DNA of 41,257 nucleotides from a bacterium (GTDB lineage: Bacteria; Electryoneota; RPQS01): contig JAPKYT010000055.1 of NCBI GenBank assembly GCA_026394155.1, forward strand, positions 1 through 41,257, written 5' to 3'. Shown here one piece after another: positions 26,474-35,375 of the stretch. Every line of letters begins with the position of its first letter. The stretch's first letter is position 1. The translations under genes and the position numbers were made by a program. The notes beneath the pieces are model-generated. The model searched no databases. It was not told the DNA's origin and was given only the letters and a program-made list of their open reading frames with translations.

Positions 26474-26691
26474 CACTGCGGCACGAAACCGGAAGGCAAG
26501 GCACTTCTGACTGTCCGACCGCGCACTCATCACCTCTACGCAGAAGCTGACCCCAGCTCTTAGAGCCTCAACGCTGGAGTCTGGATCGGCCAAGTAGTTG
26601 CGAAAAGAGTTCACAAAGGCGTAGCCTCCCGTTTGGTTTACATGATTTCCCGTCTTTCGTAGAACGCATCACTGTCGCTTGAAGGGTCTCT

Positions 26692-27387
26692 ATGGCACAC
26701 ACAACTAACCCAAAAACAAAAGGTAAGCTCTCCAAGAAGGAGATGAAACAGGACAAGCTGGTCCGGCTAACCTACGAGGTCGAGCACTTCTACTTCCAGC
26801 ACCAGAAATGGGTCATGGCCGTTGCGGTCGGGATTATCGTGGTGGTGGTAGCGGCTCTGCTCATCAACCGGGCAACCAAGGCCAACCGCCTTGAAGATTC
26901 CTACCAGCTGACGATGGCCAAATTGCAAATTGACGCTGACCAGTTGCCTCAGGCGCGCGACGCGCTGAGCCGGCTGGTCTCGTCGGCCGGCTCAAAGGTC
27001 GCGGGCGAAGCCAAGTTTCTCACCGGACGCATCGCTTTCGAGCAGGGCAACTACTCGGAGGCCGCGGACCTGTTCTCTGCCTACCTCAAGGAGTTTTCTG
27101 TGGATGCCGAGCTGGACTGCGCCGCTATGATGGGTCTGGCTGCGTGCCATCACGCGATGGGCAAGCTCGAGGAAGCCGCCCAAGCCTATGCGGACGCGGC
27201 TAAGGCGCACCCGAAAGAGAGCTGCGCAGCACAGGCGTTGTGGGAGGCGTCCCGCATTTATCTTGACTTAAAACAAAGAGATAAGGCATTGGCGATGCTC
27301 TCTACGATTCGGGATTCCTACCGGGAGTCAGCCGTCGCGCCTCAAGCCGCCCGGGACCTCGACGCGCTGACCTTCATGGCGCCCTAA
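26692..27387 (+). CDS. Membrane-anchored TPR protein (YfgM-like)
   Basis: 231 residues. A short Lys-rich cytoplasmic N-terminus (KKEMKQDKLVRLTYE) precedes one membrane helix at about 42-62 (VMAVAVGIIVVVVAALLI), then three to four TPR-like helical repeats (LPQARDALSRLVSSA, GNYSEAADLFSAYL, KLEEAAQAYADAA, RDKALAMLSTI). The topology places the repeats in the periplasm. Related proteins assist envelope protein assembly and secretion (YfgM with PpiD at SecYEG). It may therefore serve with the PpiD-like protein at 2245, an inference. GAAGGG precedes the ATG. It lies just upstream of the rimP promoter. Confidence 0.8.
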   Translation: MAHTTNPKTKGKLSKKEMKQDKLVRLTYEVEHFYFQHQKWVMAVAVGIIVVVVAALLINRATKANRLEDSYQLTMAKLQIDADQLPQARDALSRLVSSAGSKVAGEAKFLTGRIAFEQGNYSEAADLFSAYLKEFSVDAELDCAAMMGLAACHHAMGKLEEAAQAYADAAKAHPKESCAAQALWEASRIYLDLKQRDKALAMLSTIRDSYRESAVAPQAARDLDALTFMAP

Positions 27388-27388
27388 T

Positions 27389-27417
27389 TTGCTTTTTAGC
27401 TGCATTTTATGTATATT
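27389..27417 (+). promoter_or_regulatory. Sigma70-type promoter of the rimP-nusA-infB operon
   Basis: -35 TTGCTT (27389-27394), 17-bp spacer, -10 TATATT (27412-27417), beginning two bases after the TPR gene stop. Predicted start is about 27424, right at the 5' edge of the hairpin at 27427-27447. Confidence 0.7.
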
Positions 27418-27426
27418 TTGACGTTG

Positions 27427-27449
27427 AAAGTGGGCGCAGCCCACTTTTT
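27427..27449 (+). terminator. Terminator-like hairpin at the 5' end of the rimP leader
   Basis: Perfect 9-bp stem (AAAGTGGGC at 27427-27435 with GCCCACTTT at 27439-27447), 3-base loop, followed by TTCTTT. It has the form of an intrinsic terminator and would stop read-through from the TPR gene. For transcripts from the promoter at 27389 it would lie at the extreme 5' end, where it is more likely to stabilise the mRNA than to terminate. Confidence 0.7.
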
Positions 27450-27477
27450 CTTTAGCCCCGTTTCTTTTCCTCGGCTC

Positions 27478-27951
27478 ATGGTGACCTCTGTATCAGCGCT
27501 CGAATCCGAAGTCAAACAGCTTTTCGAGGACGAAGGCCTTGAGCTGTTGGAATTCAGCGCGCGAGGTCAGGGCGGACGGATGATGCTGCGCGCCGTTGCG
27601 GATCGTCGCCACGGCGCTCTCACCATTGACGATTGCGCGCATCTGACGCGGCAAATCCAGCATCTTGTTCGCGAGAAGAATCTGCTGAACGACGACTATC
27701 GCTTGGAAGTCACCTCGCCGGGCTTGGACTACCCGTTGCGCGAGGAGTGGCAGTTCGCCAAGAACATCGGCCGCCTGATTAAGGCCTCGGTCGCCGGGGA
27801 ACGGGGACCCAAGGAAATCCACGGACGGCTGGCCGCGGCGGATGACGAGGGCGTCACCTTGACTTCGGACACGACGCAGTGGAGACTGCGCCATGCCGAG
27901 CTGCTCAGCGTCCGCGTTCTTCCTGAATTCAAACCACCACGCATGGAGTAA
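27478..27951 (+). CDS. rimP: Ribosome maturation factor RimP
   Basis: Assists late 30S subunit assembly. The 157-residue protein begins with helix 1 (VSALESEVKQLFEDEGLELLEF) and has the LTIDDCAHLTRQIQHLV segment. The family signature YRLEVTSPGLDYPLR is followed by an Sm-like C-terminal domain. Start chosen at ATG 27478; the upstream in-frame extension would be translated through the leader hairpin and is Phe/Pro-rich, unlike RimP. No Shine-Dalgarno site is evident. First gene of the conserved translation operon, 8 bases before nusA. Confidence 0.9.
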   Translation: MVTSVSALESEVKQLFEDEGLELLEFSARGQGGRMMLRAVADRRHGALTIDDCAHLTRQIQHLVREKNLLNDDYRLEVTSPGLDYPLREEWQFAKNIGRLIKASVAGERGPKEIHGRLAAADDEGVTLTSDTTQWRLRHAELLSVRVLPEFKPPRME

Positions 27952-27959
27952 GACGAACG

Positions 27960-29312
27960 ATGAATGCTCCCATCGTTGAAGCGGTCGGTCAGATCCTTCG
28001 CGACAAGAACATTGATCGGGACGTGTTTCAGGAGATCATCGAAGGAGTGTTCCTCTCGATGATCAAGAAGAAATACGGCAGCGCCGACAACTTCGATGTC
28101 ATCTTCAATCTGGAGAAGGGTGACATTGAGATTTTCTGCGAGAAGGTCGTGGTGGATGACGACGATCTGACCGATCCGGTCACCCAGATCGCGCTGTCGC
28201 GCGCCCTCAAGATTGACGAAGACCTCGATATCGGCGACACCTATGCCGAGCTGGTGCCCGTCAACGATTTCGGCCGCCGGTTGGTCACGTCCGCCCGGCA
28301 GAATCTCACGCAGAAGATCAAGGAGATCGAGAAGGAGAACATCTACAAGGAGTTCTCGGCCCGCATCGGCGAAGTCGTCTCGGGCGAGATCCATCAGATC
28401 AACCGCCGCGAGATTCGGGTCAATCTCGATCACTACGACGCGGTGCTTCCCAAGCCGGAGCAGATCTACAACGAAAAGTACGTGCGCGGCAAGACGGTGC
28501 GCGCCATGATCAAGGAAGTCAACCGCACCACCAAAGAACCCGAAATCGTTCTGTCGCGCGCCGATTCCAACTTCGTCAAGCGGCTGTTTGAACTCGAGAT
28601 CCCGGAAATCTTCGACAACATCATCGAGATCAAGGACATTGCGCGCGAGCCCGGCGACCGCACCAAGATCGCCGTGATCAGTCACGACAAGCGCATTGAC
28701 CCGGTGGGAGCGTGCGTGGGCATGAAGGGCGTGCGCATTCAGGCCGTGGTGCGCGAACTCAACAACGAGAAGATAGACATCGTGCACTGGAGCGCCGATC
28801 CCGGCATGTTCATCAAGCGCGCCATGGCCCCGGTGACGCCGCTGCTGGTGGTGGTGGACGAAGAGACCCGCAGCGCCACCGTAGTGGTGCCTGACGACCA
28901 GATTCAATTCGCCATCGGGCGCCGCGGACAGAACGTGCGGCTCGCCTCGCAGCTCACGAAATACCAGATCGAGCCCATCAAGGAATCCGAGTATCTTTCC
29001 CCGGAGGAACTCCTCGTTTCGGAGATTGAAGAAGTTGACGAGGAGCTCAAGAACCGGCTGACCGACGCCGGCTACGAAACGGCGGAGTCGGTGCTCGACG
29101 CCGGAATCGAGAAGTTGCTGGAAATCGAGGGCCTCGACGAGCCGACCGCGCGCCGCCTGCTCGACATCTTGAGCACGTACTTCGAAGAGATGAACGCCGG
29201 GACCGCTTCGGCCGACGAATCGTCCGGCGAACTCGCGCCCGCGACCGAAGCCGGCGCCGCCCCCGAGCGGCCGCCCGAAAACCCTGCTCATCAGACCGGA
29301 TCTGAGGTTTAA
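27960..29312 (+). CDS. nusA: Transcription termination/antitermination protein NusA
   Basis: RNA polymerase-binding factor controlling pausing, termination and antitermination. The 450-residue protein has the N-terminal RNAP-binding domain (about 1-125), an S1 domain (about 135-200, VVSGEIHQINRREIRVNL), two KH domains (KRIDPVGACVGMKGVRIQAVVREL; then IQFAIGRRGQNVRLASQLT) and a helix-hairpin-helix-rich region (LTDAGYETAESVLDAGIEKLLEIEG). It ends in an acidic, Ala/Pro-rich tail. infB follows after 15 bases with no ylxR or L7Ae-like gene between them. Confidence 0.97.
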   Translation: MNAPIVEAVGQILRDKNIDRDVFQEIIEGVFLSMIKKKYGSADNFDVIFNLEKGDIEIFCEKVVVDDDDLTDPVTQIALSRALKIDEDLDIGDTYAELVPVNDFGRRLVTSARQNLTQKIKEIEKENIYKEFSARIGEVVSGEIHQINRREIRVNLDHYDAVLPKPEQIYNEKYVRGKTVRAMIKEVNRTTKEPEIVLSRADSNFVKRLFELEIPEIFDNIIEIKDIAREPGDRTKIAVISHDKRIDPVGACVGMKGVRIQAVVRELNNEKIDIVHWSADPGMFIKRAMAPVTPLLVVVDEETRSATVVVPDDQIQFAIGRRGQNVRLASQLTKYQIEPIKESEYLSPEELLVSEIEEVDEELKNRLTDAGYETAESVLDAGIEKLLEIEGLDEPTARRLLDILSTYFEEMNAGTASADESSGELAPATEAGAAPERPPENPAHQTGSEV

Positions 29313-29327
29313 CGAGGAAAATGCTTC

Positions 29328-32063
29328 GTGGCCGGTGAGAAGCCGAAGAAGGTCTATCAGGTCGCCAAAGAGCTGAACGTCGCGTCTCCGGCGATTGTCG
29401 AGTTTCTCGAAGATCGGGGATTCGACGTGCCCAAGAAGCACAACTCGCCGCTGACCGAAGAGATGTACGTCGAGGTGATCAAGAAATTCGATCCCCTTCG
29501 GTGGCAGCGTCAGCTCGAGGAAGAAACACGGGTGCTGGACGACGCGCGCCGTCAGGAAGCGGAGCGCGCGCGCGCCGAGCAGTCCATGAAGATCCTCGAT
29601 GAGATCACCAGTCAGGCCGGCCAGGCGACGGAAGCTCTCATCCGGCAGGTTCAGGAACAGAAATCCGTGCGCGTCCGCAAGGCGCAGGCGCAGGTCGAGC
29701 AGGAGGAAGCGGCGCGCACTGCCGAAGAAAAACGCGTGGCCGACGAAGCCGAAAAGGCGCGCCGTCTGGCGGAAGAGAAAATCCGTCTGGAGACGGAGAA
29801 GCTCGAGGCGGAGCGCAAGGCGAAGGAGGAGGGCGAAAAGGCGCGAGTCGGTGCCCGCCGGCTGAAACCGGAAGCGGCCAGAGCCCGCGGCCGGGTGTGG
29901 GAGAAATCTCCGGTGGCGGGAGCGCCGCCCGCGAGAGCGGCCGAGAGAGCGCCCGCCCCGTCTCGACCCGAGCGACCAGCGGCTGGCAGACCTGCGGTTG
30001 CCGCCGCGGAGAAGGCGCGTCCTTCCAAGCCGAGGGACACACGCAGGCGCCCCACCAAGGAAGATATCGAAGCGCTCGAGAAGCAAAAAAAGTTACTCGC
30101 AGCGCAGAAGGCCGAGAAGTACCGCAAGACCGTGGCGCCCGAGCACGACCTCTCCGCCCGCCGCAGGCAGCGCCGGCGCAAGGCCGTGGACCAGAAAGAG
30201 GTTGCCGCTACCATCAAACAGACTCTGGCCTCTCTCGACTCCGGCAAGCGGCGGCACCGGCGGCGTGAGCGCGATACGGACGTGGCGGCCGAGGATGACA
30301 ACCGGCTGCGCCTGACCGAGTTCGTCACCAATCAGGAGCTGGCGAATCTCATGGGGGTGGAGGTCAGTGAGGTCATTGCCAAATTCCTCGGCATGGGAAA
30401 ACTGGTTTCGATCAATCAGCGACTCGACCGCGACCTGATCGAGCTCATCGCCGACGAATTCGGATTCCAAGTTGAATTCGTGTCCGATCAGGAAGAGGCC
30501 GAGCCGGTGGTGGAGGACGAGGACCGGCCCGAGGATCTGGTGCCGCGTCCGCCGGTCGTGACGGTCATGGGGCATGTGGACCACGGCAAGACCTCGCTGC
30601 TCGATTTTCTGCGCAAGACGAAGGTGATGGCCGGCGAGAGCGGCGGGATCACGCAGCACATCGGCGCCTACGAGGTGGAATGCCGTGGCCGCGTCATCAC
30701 CTTCCTCGATACGCCCGGGCACGAAGCTTTCACCGCTATGCGCGCGCGGGGAGCCGACGTCACCGACATCGTAATTCTGGTGGTGGCCGCCGACGATCTG
30801 GTCCAGCCGCAGACCGTCGAGGCCATCAATCACGCGCAGTCGGCGGGCGTGCCTATCGTCGTCGCCATCAACAAGATTGACAAGCCCGGAGCCGATCCCG
30901 AGCGCGTTCGCCAGCAGCTGGCCGAACTCAACTTGCTGGTGGAGCAGTGGGGTGGAAAAATCCAAAGCGCCGAAATATCCGCCAAATTCGGCCAGGGTAT
31001 TGACACGCTGCTCGAAGAAGTCCTGCTCGCCGCCGACATCCTCGAACTCAAGGCGAATCCTAAACGCGCGGCGCGCAGCACGGTCATCGAAAGCCGTCTC
31101 GACAAGGGCCGCGGCATTCTGGCCACCTTGCTCATTCAGAACGGCACGCTGCGCGTGGGCGACAACTTCGTGGCCGGCCAGCAGTACGGAAAAGTCCGCT
31201 CCATGTTCAACGAGTGGGGGCACGGCGTCAGTCAGGCTCTGCCCGGTCAACCGGTGCAGGTGGTGGGATTCTCGGGCGCTCCGCAGGCCGGCGATTCCTT
31301 CGTTGTTTTCGAGAGCGAACGCGAGGTCAAAGAGATCGCCATGCGCCGCCAGCTTCTGCAGCGTGAGCAGACCTTCCGCCAGATTCGCGCCATGAGTCTC
31401 GATCAAATCTCGCAGCAGATCCGCGAAGGCGGACTGCGCGAGCTATCCCTCATCATCAAGGGCGACGCCGACGGCTCGGTGGAAGCCATCTGCGACACCC
31501 TGCAGCGGCTCTCCACCGGTGAAGTGGCCGTGCGCATCGTTCATCGCGGCGTGGGCGCCATCTCCGAAAGCGACGTGCTGCTGGCCTCGGCGACGGGCGC
31601 CATCATTCTCGGCTTTCACGTGCACCCGAACATCAAGGCCCGCGAGCTGGCGACCCGCGAACAAGTGGACATCCGCGTCTATCGCGTGATCTACGAAATG
31701 GGGGATGACGTTCACAGCGCACTCGAAGGCATGCTGGCCCCGGATACGCGCGAAGACGTCGTCGGCCTGATTGAAATTCGCGAGCTGTTCCAGATTCCCA
31801 AGGTCGGCACCATCGCCGGTTGCTTCGTAGTGTCGGGCAAGGTCGCGCGCACCAGTCAGGTGCGTCTGCTGCGCGACGGCCGCGAGGTTTGGCGGGGCAA
31901 GCTCAGCTCGCTGCGCCGCTTCAAGGACGACGCCAAGGACGTGCGCGCCGGCTTCGATTGCGGCATCGGCCTCGACAGCAACGTGGAGATCAAGACCGGC
32001 GACACTCTCGAGGTTTTCGAAATCGTCGAAATCAAGCGCAAGCTTGAGCCGACATCGGCATGA
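29328..32063 (+). CDS. infB: Translation initiation factor IF-2
   Basis: GTPase that brings initiator tRNA to the 30S subunit and joins subunits. The 911-residue protein has an N-terminal IF2-N domain ([21 protein letters not shown]), then about 300 residues of charged linker rich in Glu, Lys, Arg and Ala, probably coiled coil. A second IF2-N-type domain ([21 protein letters not shown]) precedes the G domain with GHVDHGKTS, the [11 protein letters not shown] switch, DTPGHEAF and NKID. C-terminal domains II, III and IV are complete. GTG 29328 with GAGGAAA upstream is the start. The stop overlaps the DUF503 gene as ATGA. Confidence 0.97.
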   Translation: MAGEKPKKVYQVAKELNVASPAIVEFLEDRGFDVPKKHNSPLTEEMYVEVIKKFDPLRWQRQLEEETRVLDDARRQEAERARAEQSMKILDEITSQAGQATEALIRQVQEQKSVRVRKAQAQVEQEEAARTAEEKRVADEAEKARRLAEEKIRLETEKLEAERKAKEEGEKARVGARRLKPEAARARGRVWEKSPVAGAPPARAAERAPAPSRPERPAAGRPAVAAAEKARPSKPRDTRRRPTKEDIEALEKQKKLLAAQKAEKYRKTVAPEHDLSARRRQRRRKAVDQKEVAATIKQTLASLDSGKRRHRRRERDTDVAAEDDNRLRLTEFVTNQELANLMGVEVSEVIAKFLGMGKLVSINQRLDRDLIELIADEFGFQVEFVSDQEEAEPVVEDEDRPEDLVPRPPVVTVMGHVDHGKTSLLDFLRKTKVMAGESGGITQHIGAYEVECRGRVITFLDTPGHEAFTAMRARGADVTDIVILVVAADDLVQPQTVEAINHAQSAGVPIVVAINKIDKPGADPERVRQQLAELNLLVEQWGGKIQSAEISAKFGQGIDTLLEEVLLAADILELKANPKRAARSTVIESRLDKGRGILATLLIQNGTLRVGDNFVAGQQYGKVRSMFNEWGHGVSQALPGQPVQVVGFSGAPQAGDSFVVFESEREVKEIAMRRQLLQREQTFRQIRAMSLDQISQQIREGGLRELSLIIKGDADGSVEAICDTLQRLSTGEVAVRIVHRGVGAISESDVLLASATGAIILGFHVHPNIKARELATREQVDIRVYRVIYEMGDDVHSALEGMLAPDTREDVVGLIEIRELFQIPKVGTIAGCFVVSGKVARTSQVRLLRDGREVWRGKLSSLRRFKDDAKDVRAGFDCGIGLDSNVEIKTGDTLEVFEIVEIKRKLEPTSA

Positions 32064-32350
32064 AGTGTTGTCTTGGCCTGTTGACCGCGGAATTGCATTT
32101 CGAGAACAGCCAGTCGCTCAAGGATCGCCGCCGGATCATGAACTCGCTTAAGGAGCGCGTGCGCCAGCGCTTCAATGTTTCGGTGGTGGAGGCCGATTTC
32201 GGCGACAAGTGGCAGCGTGGCGGCCTCATCATCTCGTGCGCGGCGGTCAGCCCGAGCAGCGTGGAACAGTCGTTGCGCTCGATCGTGGCTTTTCTCGACG
32301 AAGATCCGCGCGCCGTTCTCATCTCGCCGCAGGTTCGCTTCTATGAGTAG
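32060..32350 (+). CDS. DUF503 (YlxP-like) family protein
   Basis: 96 residues, a small alpha/beta fold recognised by LTAELHFENSQSLKDRRRIMNSLKERVRQRFNVSVVE. Members almost always sit between infB and rbfA; YlxP is thought to be a ribosome-associated factor, but its exact role is unsettled. Here the ATG overlaps the infB stop (ATGA) and the end overlaps rbfA by 8 bases, so it is made in step with both. The family assignment is firm. Confidence 0.93.
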   Translation: MKCCLGLLTAELHFENSQSLKDRRRIMNSLKERVRQRFNVSVVEADFGDKWQRGGLIISCAAVSPSSVEQSLRSIVAFLDEDPRAVLISPQVRFYE

Positions 32351-32747
32351 CATGCACCGTCCCGACTCCGCCAAGGGCAAACGGCCGCAGCGCGTGGCGG
32401 CGGAGATTCTGCGCGATCTGCCGGAAATCCTCCGCAAGCACGTGAACCTGCCCGCGGACGTCATGGTGAGCGTGACCGATGTTGAACTCACCGAGGACCT
32501 GAGTTTCGCGCGCATCTTCTTCAGCGTGATCGGCGACCAAGAAGCCGAGAAGTCGGCCCGCGTGGAGCGCCTGTTGAACTCGAAGAAGGGAATCGTGCGG
32601 CACGAACTGGCGCAACGGCTGGTCATGAGGCAGCATCCGGATATCCGCTTCGTCTACGATTCCACGCCGGCCCGCGCGGCCCGCATCGAAGAGCTCTTCA
32701 AACAGATTCACGGGGAATCGAATCCGCAGCGCGAGGAGAAGGCGTGA
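32343..32747 (+). CDS. rbfA: 30S ribosome-binding factor RbfA
   Basis: Cold-shock-associated factor for 16S rRNA 5'-end processing and 30S maturation. The 134-residue protein is a single KH-like domain: RVAAEILRDLPEILRK, then the beta strand VMVSVTDVELTEDLSFARIFFSV, and KGIVRHELAQRLVMRQHPDIRFVYD with the family's HPDIRFVYD-type end. ATG 32343 (or 32352) is the natural start; the longer in-frame extension is Arg/Ser-rich shadow translation of DUF503. The stop overlaps the next start as GTGA. Confidence 0.93.
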   Translation: MSSMHRPDSAKGKRPQRVAAEILRDLPEILRKHVNLPADVMVSVTDVELTEDLSFARIFFSVIGDQEAEKSARVERLLNSKKGIVRHELAQRLVMRQHPDIRFVYDSTPARAARIEELFKQIHGESNPQREEKA

Positions 32748-33739
32748 CCTTCGGCGAGTCCGATCTGGATCTGCTTCGCCGCACCGCCGCCGGCGGCACG
32801 CGCTTTCTGGTCTCCACGCACATCCATCCGGATCCGGATGCTATCGGCTCCGTGCTCGCAGCCCGCGAACTTCTGCTGCGCCTGGGGGCCGATCCGGCCT
32901 TGATTCTTCACGATGAAGTCCCCGCGCGCTGCCGCGTTCTGCCCGGCGCCGATCAAATCGTAAGGTACTCCGCCGGAACAATGCGCGAAGTGTTTCGCGC
33001 CGCCATGGTGCTGGACGCGGGAAGTCTGTCGCGTATCGGTGACGTCGAGTCGTTGATCGCGCCCGACGCCTTCATCTTCAACCTGGACCATCACCTTTCG
33101 AACGACCGTTTCGGAACGGTCAACTTCGTGGACTTGGAGTCGTCGGCCACCGCCGAGTTGCTCTATCTGCTGTGCCGCGAAGCGGGCCTGCCGCTTTCGC
33201 CTTCGCTGGCCGACAATCTGTTTGCGGGACTGCTCACCGATACCGGCCGTTTCCGCCACACCAACACCTCGCCGCGTGTTTTCCGGATCGCCGCCGAGCT
33301 CGCCGCCGCGGGAGCCGGCGTGACCCGCATCACCAACAGCATGTATTTCGACGTGCCGGCGGTGGATGTGCTGTCCATGGGCGCGATCTACTCCACGCTC
33401 GAACTGTTCGAGGACGGACAAATCAGCACCATGTTTGCGCGGCTGGATCATTTGGTGGAAGATCCCGACAACGTTGTGGATCTGGCTCTCGCGATCCGCG
33501 GAGTGCAGGTGGCGGCCCTTTTCAGTGAAACGCCGGAAGGCACGGTTCGCGTTTCGCTGCGATCCCGACTTCATGTGAACGTGGCCGCCATCGCCGAGCG
33601 GTTCGGGGGCGGCGGACATGAAAAGGCGGCCGGGTTCCGCACGAGAGGAACTCTCGAGAGTGTGCGCGAACGGTTGCTGCCGGTGTTGCAGGCGGCCGCG
33701 CGCACAGGTGCACAAAAACCGGAGCTGGAAACGATCTGA
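32744..33739 (+). CDS. DHH/DHHA1 phosphoesterase (NrnA/oligoribonuclease type)
   Basis: 331 residues. Probably a manganese-dependent nanoRNase degrading short oligoribonucleotides, and perhaps pAp or cyclic-di-AMP products. The DHH domain shows THIHPDPDAIGS, VLDAG, the name-giving LDHHLSN and LLTDTGRFRH. The DHHA1 substrate domain ends with ERFGGGGHEKAAGF. GTG 32744 overlaps rbfA (GTGA). Location between rbfA and truB is typical for NrnA in many phyla and fits coupling of RNA turnover with translation genes. Substrate preference cannot be read from sequence. Confidence 0.92.
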   Translation: MTFGESDLDLLRRTAAGGTRFLVSTHIHPDPDAIGSVLAARELLLRLGADPALILHDEVPARCRVLPGADQIVRYSAGTMREVFRAAMVLDAGSLSRIGDVESLIAPDAFIFNLDHHLSNDRFGTVNFVDLESSATAELLYLLCREAGLPLSPSLADNLFAGLLTDTGRFRHTNTSPRVFRIAAELAAAGAGVTRITNSMYFDVPAVDVLSMGAIYSTLELFEDGQISTMFARLDHLVEDPDNVVDLALAIRGVQVAALFSETPEGTVRVSLRSRLHVNVAAIAERFGGGGHEKAAGFRTRGTLESVRERLLPVLQAAARTGAQKPELETI

Positions 33740-33762
33740 GTTCGCGCGGACTCATTCTCGTC

Positions 33763-34407
33763 GTGGACAAGCCGGCCGGCTGGACGTCGTTTGACGTGGT
33801 GAACAAGCTGCGCGGCGCGCTCGGCTGGCGGGCCGTCGGACATGCGGGCACTCTGGATCCGGCCGCCAGCGGAGTGCTGATTATTCTTTGCGGCGCGGCC
33901 ACCGTCCGCTGCTCCGAGTTCATGGATCTACCGAAGACCTATGCGGCTCGAGTCCGCTTCGGTGTGACCACCAGCAGCGATGATCTGACCGGCAAGGTGC
34001 TGACGGAGCGACCCGTCGAAGACTGGAACGAGGAGCGCATCGGCCGCGCGCTAACTTCGTTTGTCGGTGGGATCGAACAGGTCCCGCCGGCGGTTTCGGC
34101 CATCAAGCTGGGCGGCAGACGCAGCTATCAACTGGCGCGGTCGGGCAAACCTCCCGCCTTGCCCGCGCGCAAGGTTCACGTCTTCTCGGCCGAACTTGTG
34201 CGCAGCATTCCGCCGGAAGTGGACGTGATGATTTCCTGCTCGCGCGGAACGTACGTGCGCTCCATTGCCCGTGACTGGGGCGAGATGTTAGGCTGGGGCG
34301 GAACGCTGGCCGCGCTCACGCGCACCGCGGTCGGCCGATTCCGCGTCGAAAACGCGTTTTCCTTGGATGAGGTTCTGCGTCGCGCATCGGAGTTTTCCTG
34401 CGAGTGA
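33763..34407 (+). CDS. truB: tRNA pseudouridine(55) synthase TruB
   Basis: Makes pseudouridine 55 in the T loop of tRNAs. The catalytic Asp is in GHAGTLDPAASGVL, the N-terminal VDKPAGWTSFDVV motif is present, and YQLARSGK, SCSRGTYVRSIARDWG and LTRTAVGRF follow. The first conventional start (GTG 33763) lies inside the conserved G-L-x-x-V-D-K-P segment. The same frame upstream reads SSRGLILVVDKP back to CTG 33736, which overlaps the preceding stop as CTGA. The true N-terminus is therefore probably about nine codons longer, using CTG. The protein is otherwise on the short side (215 aa) and lacks a large C-terminal PUA domain. Confidence 0.92.
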   Translation: MDKPAGWTSFDVVNKLRGALGWRAVGHAGTLDPAASGVLIILCGAATVRCSEFMDLPKTYAARVRFGVTTSSDDLTGKVLTERPVEDWNEERIGRALTSFVGGIEQVPPAVSAIKLGGRRSYQLARSGKPPALPARKVHVFSAELVRSIPPEVDVMISCSRGTYVRSIARDWGEMLGWGGTLAALTRTAVGRFRVENAFSLDEVLRRASEFSCE

Positions 34408-35367
34408 GTGATGGAGATCTTCCGCGGTTCATGGTCTGAGTTTACCGACGTCCGGGACTCGGTGATTACCGTCGGGTTCTTCGACGGATTGCACCTCGGA
34501 CACCGGGCCATTCTCGATCACGTGATCTCCGCGGCCCGCGCGCAGGCTTTGCGCAGCGTCGTTCTCACCTTCGCGCAGCACCCGCGGCAGGTTCTCAGTG
34601 CGGGCGCCGCCCCCCTCGCGCTGCTTACCACGCTCGACGAGAAGCTCGAGCTGCTGCGCGACGCGGGCGTGGATCTGGTGCTGGTCATGGACTTCGATCA
34701 TGGACTGTCGCAAATGTCGGCGCCCGATTTTGTGCAGATCGTGCTCAAGGGCCGCATCGGCATGCGCAAAATCGTGATCGGCTACAACCACGGCTTCGGC
34801 AAGCAGCGCATGGGAGATCGCGAAACGCTGATTGCCATGTCTCGCAATCTCGCCTTTTCCGTGGACGTGGTGAATCCCATGCGCGTGAACGACGCCATCG
34901 TGTCGTCTACTTCGATTCGCGAACTGGTGGCCGATGGACAAGTGGCGCGCGTGACTGAGCGGCTGGGACGCTATTATGCCGTGCGCGGCACTGTGGTTCA
35001 GGGTCGCGGACGCGGCAAGCGCTTGCACTGGCCCACCGCCAATCTGGGCGGGGTGACGGAGCACAAGCTGCTCCCGCGCGATGGGATCTACGCCGGCTTG
35101 GCCAAAGTCGGCGGCGAGGCTCATCCGGCCGCCATCTCCAGCGGCTTCAATCCGACCTTCCACGAGGGAAAACATTCTCTCGAAGCTCACCTTCTGGAGT
35201 TCGACCGGGACATTTACCGTCAGCACCTGGAGCTCCTGTTCGTCGAGCGCATTCGCAGCGAGAAGAAATTCACCTCGGAGGAGGAGTTGTCGTCGCAGAT
35301 CGCCGAGGACGTCGCCACGGTCCGCGCGATGCTCAAGACCCGCGGTCTCATCCGGCAGGTTCCGTGA
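34408..35367 (+). CDS. ribF: Bifunctional riboflavin kinase/FAD synthetase
   Basis: Phosphorylates riboflavin to FMN and adenylates it to FAD. The 319-residue protein has an N-terminal FAD synthetase (nucleotidyltransferase) domain with VGFFDGLHLGHRAIL, IGYNHGFGKQRMGD and SSTSIREL. A C-terminal riboflavin kinase domain carries GRGRGKRLHWPTANL, DGIYAG and the FNPTFHEGKHSLEAHLL beta-barrel. It starts at GTG 34408 (ATG 34411 is also possible) directly after the truB stop. It would supply FAD for the ThyX-like and GlcD-like proteins of this region, though that link is only functional inference. Confidence 0.96.
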   Translation: MMEIFRGSWSEFTDVRDSVITVGFFDGLHLGHRAILDHVISAARAQALRSVVLTFAQHPRQVLSAGAAPLALLTTLDEKLELLRDAGVDLVLVMDFDHGLSQMSAPDFVQIVLKGRIGMRKIVIGYNHGFGKQRMGDRETLIAMSRNLAFSVDVVNPMRVNDAIVSSTSIRELVADGQVARVTERLGRYYAVRGTVVQGRGRGKRLHWPTANLGGVTEHKLLPRDGIYAGLAKVGGEAHPAAISSGFNPTFHEGKHSLEAHLLEFDRDIYRQHLELLFVERIRSEKKFTSEEELSSQIAEDVATVRAMLKTRGLIRQVP

Positions 35368-35375
35368 CCGTTCGC

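Noticed and set aside
26399-26614. 71-codon minus-strand frame (GTG start) after the islet
   Set aside because: GGGAGG lies about 10 bases before its start, but it overlaps the second islet gene antisense, has no recognisable feature and no promoter; not enough support.
27729-30086. 785-codon open frame antisense to nusA and infB
   Set aside because: It lies opposite two secure genes, and the composition (Arg, Phe, Leu, His) is typical of antisense translation of Glu/Lys-rich proteins.
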